From Betaproteobacteria bacterium (lineage in GTDB: Bacteria; Pseudomonadota; Gammaproteobacteria; Burkholderiales; SG8-39), in NCBI GenBank assembly GCA_005881355.1, contig VBDM01000042.1:1-9298 (forward strand): a DNA stretch of 9,298 bases, written 5' to 3'. How positions within the stretch are numbered: the first letter of the stretch is position 1; every line of letters starts with the position of its first letter. Below are positions 1-5,186 of the stretch, one piece after another. Under the pieces are notes generated by a model. The model saw nothing but the letters and a program-made list of their open reading frames with translations. It searched no databases and was not told the DNA's origin. A program made the translations under genes and the position numbers.

Positions 1-23
1 AGAATTCCCAATGACCTGTGCAT
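1..23 (-). CDS. 5' end of a leftward gene running off the left edge (product unknown)
   Basis: Read on the minus strand, positions 35-27 give AAGGAGGAG, a near-perfect Shine-Dalgarno sequence. It is followed at ideal distance by an ATG at 23-21. The frame is open to the window edge and encodes MHRSLGI. Seven codons cannot identify a product. The case rests on the quality of the ribosome binding site and on the AT-rich stretch behind it, which contains a weak -10-like TAATAT (minus strand, 51-46). If real, this gene is divergent from the nitrile hydratase operon and shares its intergenic region. Chance occurrence is possible. Confidence 0.45.
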
Positions 24-135
24 ATTCTCCTCCTTTGTGGAATTCATATTACCGGCCTGTCCGCGCGGCGGCAACGCGGCGCGGGGCGCACCGGATCGCA
101 CTTCCCCGCGCCTGCCGGTATACTCGACAAAAGCG
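24..135. promoter_or_regulatory. Intergenic region upstream of the nitrile hydratase operon, possibly divergent
   Basis: Positions 1-60 are much richer in A+T than the rest of the window, which suits a control region. An inverted repeat, GAATTCC at 2-8 and GGAATTC at 39-45, flanks the putative leftward start and its ribosome binding site. A TATACT hexamer (five of six matches to the sigma-70 -10 consensus) lies at 119-124. No convincing -35 box lies 16-18 bp before it. No recognisable operator for a known cobalt or nitrile regulator was seen. Confidence 0.4.
119..124 (+). promoter_or_regulatory. Candidate -10 box (TATACT) just before the permease start
   Basis: TATACT ends 11 bases before the ATG at 136. 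Transcription from it would start near 130-132, giving a 5' leader of only a few bases. This agrees with the lack of any Shine-Dalgarno sequence before that ATG. The weakness is that the region 17 bp upstream (around 96-101) does not resemble TTGACA. Confidence 0.35.
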
Positions 136-750
136 ATGAAAGCATTCACCGTCGCCGCGGCCGCACTCGCCCTGCTTCCTCGCATCGCCTGGGCTCATCA
201 CTTCATGGGCGGAGGGCTGCCTCAGACCTTCGTGCAAGGCCTGCTCTCGGGCCTCGGGCACCCGGTGATCGGCTTGGATCACGCGGCGTTCATCGTTGCC
301 GCGGGATTTTTCCTCGCGACGGTCGAGGGCGGGATGTGGGGCGTCCTCGCCCTCATCGTCGGAGCCCTGCTCGGCGCGGCGCTGCACCTCGCTGGGGCCG
401 GCCTGCCCGGCGCCGAAATCGGCGTGGCGCTCTCGGTGATCCTGATCGGGGGCCTGGTGGCGGCGCGGCGCCGGGTCGGGCTCACGTGGCTCGCAGGCGG
501 TCTCGCGCTTGCGGGAGCGCTGCACGGATACGCCTACGCGGAGTCCGTATTCGGCGCGGAGGCGACGCCGCTGGTCGCGTACCTCGTCGGTTTCTCCGCC
601 ATTCAGCTCGGCATCGCCACGGCGGCTTTCTTGATCCATCGACGTCTGATCGCCACCCGCGAAGCCTGGGCGAGGCTCGCCTCCTCCGGAGTCGGCGCCG
701 CGGTGGGAACGATAGGCGCCGTGTTACTCGTCATCAACATCGCAGCGTAG
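136..750 (+). CDS. HupE/UreJ-family nickel/cobalt permease, likely cobalt importer for the nitrile hydratase
   Basis: A 204-residue inner-membrane protein of the HupE/UreJ family, which moves Ni2+ or Co2+ into the cell. Residues 1-20 look like a cleavable signal peptide (cut after AWA), leaving two histidines at the mature N-terminus. The family signature HPVIGLDH follows at residues 42-49; His42, Asp48 and His49 match the metal-selective residues of HupE. About five or six hydrophobic segments fill the rest, the usual architecture and length. An in-frame upstream start would add a polar, arginine-rich tail before the signal peptide, so ATG 136 is preferred although it has no clear ribosome binding site. 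The gene ends 6 bp before the cobalt-type nitrile hydratase alpha gene. That supports cobalt as substrate and a role like that of the unrelated cobalt permease NhlF in Rhodococcus. The metal assignment is inferred from context. Confidence 0.88.
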   Translation: MKAFTVAAAALALLPRIAWAHHFMGGGLPQTFVQGLLSGLGHPVIGLDHAAFIVAAGFFLATVEGGMWGVLALIVGALLGAALHLAGAGLPGAEIGVALSVILIGGLVAARRRVGLTWLAGGLALAGALHGYAYAESVFGAEATPLVAYLVGFSAIQLGIATAAFLIHRRLIATREAWARLASSGVGAAVGTIGAVLLVINIAA

Positions 751-756
751 GGAGTC

Positions 757-1392
757 ATGAGCGACCATCACGACGACGAGCACGCGCGCGAGCACGACCG
801 CCCGCTCTCGGGCCCCGCCTTGCGCGCCAAGGCGCTCGAGTCCTTGCTCGTCGAAAAGGGCCTCGTCGATCCGAAAGCGCTCGACGAGCTGATCGACACC
901 TATGAGACGAAAGTCGGGCCGCGCAACGGCGCCCGCATCGTCGCCCGCGCCTGGGTCGATCCCGCCTACAGGAAACGCCTGCTCGAGGACGCCAGCGCCG
1001 CCATCGCCGAGTTCGGTTTCATCGGGCGCCAGGGCGAGGACATGGTGGTGCTCGAGAACACGCCCAAGGTGCGCAACGTCGTCGTGTGCACGCTGTGCTC
1101 CTGCTACCCGTGGCCGGTGCTCGGGCTGCCGCCCGTCTGGTACAAGTCCGCGCCGTACCGCGCGCGCGCCGTCATCGATCCGCGCGGCGTGCTGAAGGAG
1201 CTGGGCGAGGACGTTCCCGACGGAGTCGAGGTGCGCGTGTGGGACTCGACCGCGGAGCTGCGCTACCTCGTGCTGCCGGAGCGCCCGGCGGGGACGGAGG
1301 GCTGGAGCGAGGACGAGCTCGCGGCGATCGTCACGCGCGACGCGATGATCGGCGTGGCGCAGGTGCGCGCGCCCGACCGGAGCAAGCGATGA
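757..1392 (+). CDS. nthA: Nitrile hydratase subunit alpha, cobalt type
   Basis: The 211-residue metal-binding subunit of nitrile hydratase, which adds water to nitriles to give amides in the cytoplasm. Residues 110-117 read VCTLCSCY. Cys111, Cys114 and Cys116 plus the Ser115 backbone form the claw that holds the metal; by family knowledge Cys114 and Cys116 are oxidised to sulfinic and sulfenic acid. Thr at 112 and Tyr at 117 mark the Co3+ type, since Fe3+ enzymes read CSLCSCT. Conserved flanks such as YPWPVLGLPPVWYKS and VRVWDSTAELRYLVLP are present. The N-terminus is rich in His and Asp (SDHHDDEHAREHD), which is frequent in this family. The ATG lies two bases after GGGAG, a short but usable spacing. 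Its stop overlaps the beta start (ATGA). Thiocyanate hydrolase gamma is the main alternative, but it needs a split beta-like pair, which is absent. Confidence 0.96.
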   Translation: MSDHHDDEHAREHDRPLSGPALRAKALESLLVEKGLVDPKALDELIDTYETKVGPRNGARIVARAWVDPAYRKRLLEDASAAIAEFGFIGRQGEDMVVLENTPKVRNVVVCTLCSCYPWPVLGLPPVWYKSAPYRARAVIDPRGVLKELGEDVPDGVEVRVWDSTAELRYLVLPERPAGTEGWSEDELAAIVTRDAMIGVAQVRAPDRSKR

Positions 1393-2045
1393 ACAGCGTG
1401 CACGACATGGGCGGCATGCACGGCATGGGGCCGGTCGAGATCGAGAAGAACGAGCCCGTCTACCACTCGACGTGGGAAGCGCGGGTGCATGCGCTCAACA
1501 TCGCCTGCGGCTACCACCGCAAGTGGAACATCGACGTGGGGCGCCACTCGCGCGAGCGGATTCCGCCCGCCGAATACCTGGCTTCGACGTACTACGAGAA
1601 ATGGCTGCGCGGCCTGGAGATGCTGCTCGTGGAGAACGGCCTGATCACGGCGAAAGAGCTGGAGACCGGGCGTGCCGAATCGAAAGCGAGCGCCTTTCGT
1701 GCGCTGCGGCCCTCCGAGGTGGCGGCGTACCTGCGCGTGCGCCGCCTCGCGCGGCTCGACGACGACGTAGCGCCGAAGTTCAAGCCCGGCGACCGCGTGC
1801 TCACGCGCAACGATCACCCCGTCGGCCACACGCGCCTGCCGCGCTACGCGCGCGGCAAGCGCGGCGTCATCGACCGGGACCACGGCGTGTTCATCTTCCC
1901 CGACACCCACGCCATGACGCGCGACAAGAAGCCCCAGCACTGCTACAGCGTGCGCTTCGCCGCGCGCGAGCTGTGGGGACCCAAAGCTCCCGCGCGCGAC
2001 AGCGTCTACGTCGATCTCTGGGATGAGCACCTCGATCGCGCCTGA
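1389..2045 (+). CDS. nthB: Nitrile hydratase subunit beta
   Basis: The 218-residue partner subunit that completes the active site. The N-terminus has the typical HDMGGMHGMGPV. GRHSRERI (about residues 51-58) carries the conserved Arg that hydrogen-bonds the oxidised cysteines of alpha. YYEKWLRGLE is the conserved aromatic helix near the substrate pocket. The C-terminal SH3-like barrel contains the PGDRV, GHTRLPRYARGK and FPDTHA blocks and the second conserved Arg in YSVRF. N- and C-terminal halves are fused in one chain, which separates it from thiocyanate hydrolase, where these halves are separate subunits. The start overlaps the alpha stop by 4 bp, with GGAG seven bases upstream (1379-1382), so translation is probably coupled. 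The order alpha-beta-accessory matches the cobalt enzyme of Pseudomonas putida. Confidence 0.96.
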   Translation: MNSVHDMGGMHGMGPVEIEKNEPVYHSTWEARVHALNIACGYHRKWNIDVGRHSRERIPPAEYLASTYYEKWLRGLEMLLVENGLITAKELETGRAESKASAFRALRPSEVAAYLRVRRLARLDDDVAPKFKPGDRVLTRNDHPVGHTRLPRYARGKRGVIDRDHGVFIFPDTHAMTRDKKPQHCYSVRFAARELWGPKAPARDSVYVDLWDEHLDRA

Positions 2046-2394
2046 GGCGGACCTTCGCGCCCTCCCCGCGCTGCCACGCGACGAGGCCGGGCCGGTCTTC
2101 AAGGCGCCGTGGGAGGCGCAGGCTTTCGCGATGACGGTTTCGCTGAATGCGCGCGGCGTCTTCACCTGGCGCGAATGGGCCGACGCGCTCGCGGCGGAGC
2201 TCGCCGCGGCGGCTTCGCGCGGGGAGCCGGACGACGGCAGCCATTACTACGAGCACTGGCTCGCCGCCCTGGAGAAGCTCGTCGCGCGGAAAAAACTCAT
2301 CCCCGGTCAGGAGCTCGAGCGGCGCGTGGACGAATGGGACGCCGCCGCGCGCGCGACGCCGCACGGCAAGCCGATCGAGCTGCCGCGCCGCTAG
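2023..2394 (+). CDS. Nitrile hydratase accessory protein (P14K/NhlE-like cobalt-loading chaperone)
   Basis: A 123-residue protein homologous to the N-terminal half of nitrile hydratase beta. It shows the accessory-protein blocks LPRDEAGPVFKAPWEAQAFA (about residues 18-37), LNARGVFTWREWADALAAEL and DGSHYYEHWLAALEKLVARK. In cobalt nitrile hydratases such proteins bind alpha, help insert and oxidise the cobalt site, and are then exchanged for beta (self-subunit swapping). The start at ATG 2023 lies inside the beta gene (23 bp overlap) with only a weak GGG upstream, so it is probably translated by coupling. A start at 2131 would remove the conserved LPRDEAGPVF block and is rejected. The stop codon shares a CTAG with the stop of the convergent gene. 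Confidence 0.93.
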   Translation: MSTSIAPEADLRALPALPRDEAGPVFKAPWEAQAFAMTVSLNARGVFTWREWADALAAELAAAASRGEPDDGSHYYEHWLAALEKLVARKKLIPGQELERRVDEWDAAARATPHGKPIELPRR

Positions 2395-2401
2395 AGCGGC
2401 G
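2386..2401. terminator. GC-rich hairpin over the two convergent stop codons
   Basis: CGCCGC (2386-2391) pairs with GCGGCG (2396-2401) around a TAGA loop. Both convergent genes end inside it, so it could slow transcription from either side. There is no T run on either side, so a classical intrinsic terminator is not supported. In such GC-rich coding DNA it may be chance. Confidence 0.22.
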
Positions 2402-3635
2402 GCTGCGACGGCGCGAGCAGGTCGGGGCCGATCTCGCGCACCGACCGCACCCCCGAGAGCTGCATCGCGCGAACCAGTTCGTCCCGCAGGATCTCCAGGG
2501 CGCGCGCAGCGCCCGCCTCGCCCGCTGCGCACGCGCCGTAAAGGGTCGCACGGCCGAGCATGACGCCTTCGGCGCCGAGCGCAACCGCCTTCAACACGTC
2601 GACTCCCCGGCGCACGCCGCCGTCGACGAGCACGCTCATCCTGCCTTTCACCGCACCCACGATCGGCGGCAGGGCGTCGAGCGAGGCCACCGCGCCGTCG
2701 AGCTGGCGTCCGCCGTGATTGGAGACGACCACCGCGTCGATGCCGAGGCTCGCGAGCCGCTCGGCGTCGTCGGCGCGCAGAACGCCTTTCACGAGCATCT
2801 TTCGCGGCCAGCGCTCGCGCATTTCCTTGAGGCCGTCCCAGTCGAAGCCCGCGTCCCAGAAGCTCCCGACCGAAGAAGCGATCTCCGCGATGCTGGTCGC
2901 CTCGGGCGCGAAGCCCGCGACGTTCTCCAGAGCCGGCATGCCGTGGCGGAGCACCGAGAGCGCCCAGCCGGGGCGCGAGGCGAAATCGAGCACGTTCCTC
3001 GGCGTGAAGCGGAAGCGGATCCCAAAGTCGTTGCGGAAATCCCGCTCGCGCTTGCCGCCGACGGGCACGTCCACCGTGACCATCAGCGCATCGTAGCCGA
3101 GCTGCCGCGCGCGCTCGATCAGCTGCCTCGTGATGTCGCGGTTCTTGAAGATGTAGGCCTGGAACCAGAGGCGCCCTCCGGCCTCGCGAGCGATGCGCTC
3201 GATCGAGGCCGTGGCCATGGTCGACAAGGTATACGGTATTCCGGCCGCGGCGGCCGCGCGCGCGATGCCCACGTCAGCGAACGGCCAGCCGAATCCGACC
3301 CCGCCGGTGGGGCCGATCGCGATGGGGAGTTTCGAGCGCGAACCGAGAATATCGCTCGCCGTATCGATCTGAGCGACGCCGGTCAGCATCCTCGGGGCGA
3401 GGCGCACGCGCTCGAAGGCGGCGCGGTTGTCGCGCAGCGTCGTTTCATCCTCGGCGCCGCCGTCGAAGAAATCGAAGACCGCGCGCGGCAGCCGCTTTTC
3501 GGCGAGCCGCCGCAGGTCCTCTATCGTCCACGCGCGCAGGAGGCGCCTTGCGGCGCGCCGGGAGACCGCGCAGGACGATGCCGCGGCAGCCGAAGGATCG
3601 TCTGCGGCGCCGCGCAGTCCGCCCGCTGTGGTCAT
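2391..3635 (-). CDS. FMN-dependent 2-hydroxy-acid dehydrogenase/oxidase (mandelate dehydrogenase-like)
   Basis: A 414-residue TIM-barrel flavoenzyme that oxidises a 2-hydroxy acid to a 2-oxo acid. Similarity runs over the whole length to mandelate dehydrogenase MdlB: GPTGGVGFGWP (108-118), IPYTLSTMATASIE, LWFQAY (Tyr161), KRERD (Arg198), LVKGVL (Lys283), SNHGGRQLDG with catalytic base His307 and Arg310, then DGGVRRGVDVLKA and GRATLYG. The conserved active-site Tyr of the N-terminal YDY motif is Phe56 here (VFDFFDGGAEDE). About 35 residues precede the family's usual start (WTIEDLRRLAEKRLP). ATG 3635 was chosen because AAGG lies just upstream; an ATG 33 bases earlier is possible. MdlB-type members sit on the membrane through an internal loop, here about residues 205-260. 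Lactate, mandelate and glycolate are all possible substrates. The neighbours do not decide it, and nitrile-derived hydroxy acids are only speculation. Confidence 0.9.
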   Translation of the reverse strand: MTTAGGLRGAADDPSAAAASSCAVSRRAARRLLRAWTIEDLRRLAEKRLPRAVFDFFDGGAEDETTLRDNRAAFERVRLAPRMLTGVAQIDTASDILGSRSKLPIAIGPTGGVGFGWPFADVGIARAAAAAGIPYTLSTMATASIERIAREAGGRLWFQAYIFKNRDITRQLIERARQLGYDALMVTVDVPVGGKRERDFRNDFGIRFRFTPRNVLDFASRPGWALSVLRHGMPALENVAGFAPEATSIAEIASSVGSFWDAGFDWDGLKEMRERWPRKMLVKGVLRADDAERLASLGIDAVVVSNHGGRQLDGAVASLDALPPIVGAVKGRMSVLVDGGVRRGVDVLKAVALGAEGVMLGRATLYGACAAGEAGAARALEILRDELVRAMQLSGVRSVREIGPDLLAPSQPPL

Positions 3636-3670
3636 TGCGCCTTGAGTCCCGGGGCTTCGATGGTGCACAC

Positions 3671-3690
3671 GCGGTCCGCGGACAGTCCGC
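3671..3690. repeat. Nested inverted repeats between the response regulator and FMN enzyme genes
   Basis: Reading GCGGTCCGCGGACAGTCCGC, this stretch holds a perfect 10-base palindrome GTCCGCGGAC (3674-3683) and a GCGGAC/GTCCGC pair on the minus strand. It directly follows the response regulator stop codon. It could form a weak hairpin that ends or stabilises that transcript, or serve as a binding site. No T run follows. Confidence 0.3.
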
Positions 3691-4056
3691 CTAGCCGATC
3701 CCCGTGATCTTGCCGAGGAGCTCTTTCTCGTCGACCGGCTTCAACAGGTAGCTCTTGGCGCCCTGGCGAATGCCCCACAGCCGGTCGGTTTCCTGGTTCT
3801 TGCTGGTGCACATGATCACCGGAATGTGCTTGGTCTCCTCGTCGCGCGTGATGGCGCGCGTCGCCTGAAAGCCGTCCATGTCGGGCATGACGACGTCCAT
3901 CAGGATGAGATCGGGCTTTTCGGTTTTCGCCTTTTCGATCGCCTCTTTACCGGTCTCCGCAAAGATGCATCGATACCCGTGCCTCGCCAGCATCTCGGAG
4001 ATCGCGTGGCGGTTGGTGGCCGAATCGTCGACGACGAGGATTTTCCTGACGGGCAT
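3691..4056 (-). CDS. Single-domain response regulator, PilH-like (CheY fold)
   Basis: A 121-residue stand-alone receiver domain with no output domain. All receiver landmarks are present: acidic pair Asp10/Asp11, phospho-acceptor Asp54 in LMDVVMP, Thr84 and Lys106 in LLKPVDE. The stretch NQETDRLWGIRQGAKSYLLK and the block GFQATRAITRDEETKHIPVI are close to PilH, the response regulator of the type IV pilus (Pil-Chp) chemosensory system that controls twitching motility. ATG 4056 is set by AAGGAG seven bases upstream; starting at 4080 would bury that site. No other pil or chemosensory gene is in the window, so its kinase partner (family knowledge: ChpA) must be elsewhere. It may therefore serve another histidine kinase. 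Confidence 0.9.
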   Translation of the reverse strand: MPVRKILVVDDSATNRHAISEMLARHGYRCIFAETGKEAIEKAKTEKPDLILMDVVMPDMDGFQATRAITRDEETKHIPVIMCTSKNQETDRLWGIRQGAKSYLLKPVDEKELLGKITGIG

Positions 4057-4085
4057 GCAAGCTCCTTCCGGCTGCCTCACCCGGA

Positions 4086-4096
4086 AGCATACAATA
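4086..4096 (-). promoter_or_regulatory. Weak candidate promoter element for the response regulator
   Basis: In the 94-base gap before the response regulator the minus strand reads TATTGTATGCT. It contains two overlapping four-of-six matches to the -10 consensus (TATTGT 4096-4091, TATGCT 4091-4086), locally AT-rich in GC-rich DNA and 30-40 bases before the start codon. No clear -35 box was found. Confidence 0.25.
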
Positions 4097-4150
4097 GAAT
4101 GGCGGCGACGCCCCGGGAAGACGGGCGCTTCACCGCGCAGAGCCCCGATC

Positions 4151-4237
4151 TCAATCGCACCGCGCGGTCATCCCGCCGTCGACGACGATCTCCGTGCCGG
4201 TGACGATCGCGACTTCGCCTTCGAGGCGCCCGGTCAT
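4151..4237 (-). pseudogene. Short-chain dehydrogenase (SDR) remnant with in-frame internal deletion
   Basis: A 28-codon frame whose first half, MTGRLEGEVAIVTG, is the standard N-terminus of a classical SDR (first beta strand plus start of the NAD(P)-binding loop). Its second half, TEIVVDGGMTARCD, is the standard SDR C-terminus. The rest, normally about 220 residues with the glycine motif, the NNAG motif and the catalytic YxxxK, is missing. Both ends are typically followed or preceded by a Val/Ile-Thr-Gly codon run, so recombination between short repeats such as CACCGGC would give exactly this junction (4195-4201). The ATG still overlaps the amidohydrolase stop by four bases (ATGA), showing the former operon position. 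The product cannot be an active dehydrogenase. An assembly collapse is the main alternative to a true deletion. Confidence 0.8.
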
Positions 4238-5103
4238 CTTCCGAACCCGTAAAAACGCCGAGGGTTGTCCACAAGCAGCGCGCGGCGCTGTCTTTCCGAA
4301 GGGGCGATCTCGGCAAGCAGGTCGACGAGCATGCCGTCGTCGGGCACGGCGGCGAGGTTCGGGTGCGGCCAGTCGCTGCCCCACAGCGTGCGCTCGGGAA
4401 ATTCCGCGACGAGCTTGCGCGCAAAGGGGATCGCGTCCTCCCACGGCGGGGGCTTGCGCGAGATGCGCTCCGAGCCGCTCACCTTCACCCAGAATCTCCC
4501 GTCGTGCATGAGCGAGAGCAACTGCCGGAACGCAGGCTGATCGGGCCCGAGCGAGGCGTCCACTCGCCCCATATGGTCGATGACGACCGGCACGGCCGAG
4601 CGCTTCAGCCACGGCGCGAGCTCGTCGATGAGCGCCGCCTCGAAATGCACCTGCAGGTGCCAGCCGAGCTTCGCCAGACGCTTGCTGAGCGCGATCGCCT
4701 CCTCTATGCCCGCACGCTTGCCGAGATGTTTCATGAAATTGAACCGCACGCCGCGGAACCCGAGCGCATCGAGCCGCCCGAGCTCCGCATCATCGATCGT
4801 CGCAGGCAGGAGCGCCACGCCGCGATAGTCGCCGTTCTTCGCGGCCAGCGCGTCCGCGACGACCGAGTTGTCGAACCCGTGGCAGGTGGACTGGACGATC
4901 ACGCAATGCTCGATCCCGAGCATCGCGTGCAGCGCGAAGAGTTTTTCCTTCGGCGCGTCGGCGGGCGTGAAGGGGCGGTCCGCGGCGAAGGGGAAGACGC
5001 GCTGCGGGCCGAACACGTGCACGTGCGCGTCGCACGCGCCCGCTGGAAGCCCGAGCTTCGGCCGGCTGGGCGAAGGATGAAAGGAAGGAACGGGATCGTT
5101 CAT
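4234..5103 (-). CDS. Amidohydrolase-family hydrolase, LigI-like (2-pyrone-4,6-dicarboxylate lactonase relatives)
   Basis: A 289-residue cytoplasmic TIM-barrel hydrolase of the amidohydrolase superfamily (COG3618/PF04909 type). After a short lead, CDAHVHVFGP gives the HxH pair His27/His29. Later come VRFNF (Arg120), IDHMGR (His177, Arg180), SGSERISR (Arg213) and LWGSDWPHPN (Asp244), then the usual ending DNPRRFYGFGR. Spacing and residues parallel LigI, which opens the lactone of 2-pyrone-4,6-dicarboxylate without a metal and binds carboxylates through arginines. Many relatives act on other lactones, so the substrate is uncertain. ATG 5103 places the HxH motif as in LigI; an in-frame ATG at 5139 would add an arginine-rich lead. 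It lies 83 bp after the Bug receptor gene and overlaps the SDR remnant by 4 bp, suggesting an uptake-and-degradation operon for an organic acid. Confidence 0.87.
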   Translation of the reverse strand: MNDPVPSFHPSPSRPKLGLPAGACDAHVHVFGPQRVFPFAADRPFTPADAPKEKLFALHAMLGIEHCVIVQSTCHGFDNSVVADALAAKNGDYRGVALLPATIDDAELGRLDALGFRGVRFNFMKHLGKRAGIEEAIALSKRLAKLGWHLQVHFEAALIDELAPWLKRSAVPVVIDHMGRVDASLGPDQPAFRQLLSLMHDGRFWVKVSGSERISRKPPPWEDAIPFARKLVAEFPERTLWGSDWPHPNLAAVPDDGMLVDLLAEIAPSERQRRALLVDNPRRFYGFGR

Positions 5104-5186
5104 CGCTCGTTCGATCGCCCTGCGCGATGAGCGGCGCATCGCGTCCGTTCCATCGCGCAGAAGCAAAGCCGCGCTCCGCCTCGGCT

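Noticed and set aside
18..905. 295-codon rightward frame over the permease gene
   Set aside because: The product is almost entirely Arg, Gly, Ala and His. The overlapping frame gives a clear membrane permease.
1263..2165. 300-codon leftward frame opposite the nitrile hydratase genes
   Set aside because: It crosses three well-supported genes and encodes a motif-free product.
757..2394. Thiocyanate hydrolase instead of nitrile hydratase
   Set aside because: Its gamma subunit shares the cysteine claw, but its two other subunits correspond to separate halves of nitrile hydratase beta. Here beta is one full-length chain followed by a P14K-type protein.
2109..3707. 532-codon rightward open frame opposite the FMN enzyme gene
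   Set aside because: It starts inside the accessory gene and its product is a low-complexity Arg/Ala/Gly-rich string without any family motif. It is the antisense shadow of a well-recognised flavoenzyme in GC-rich DNA.
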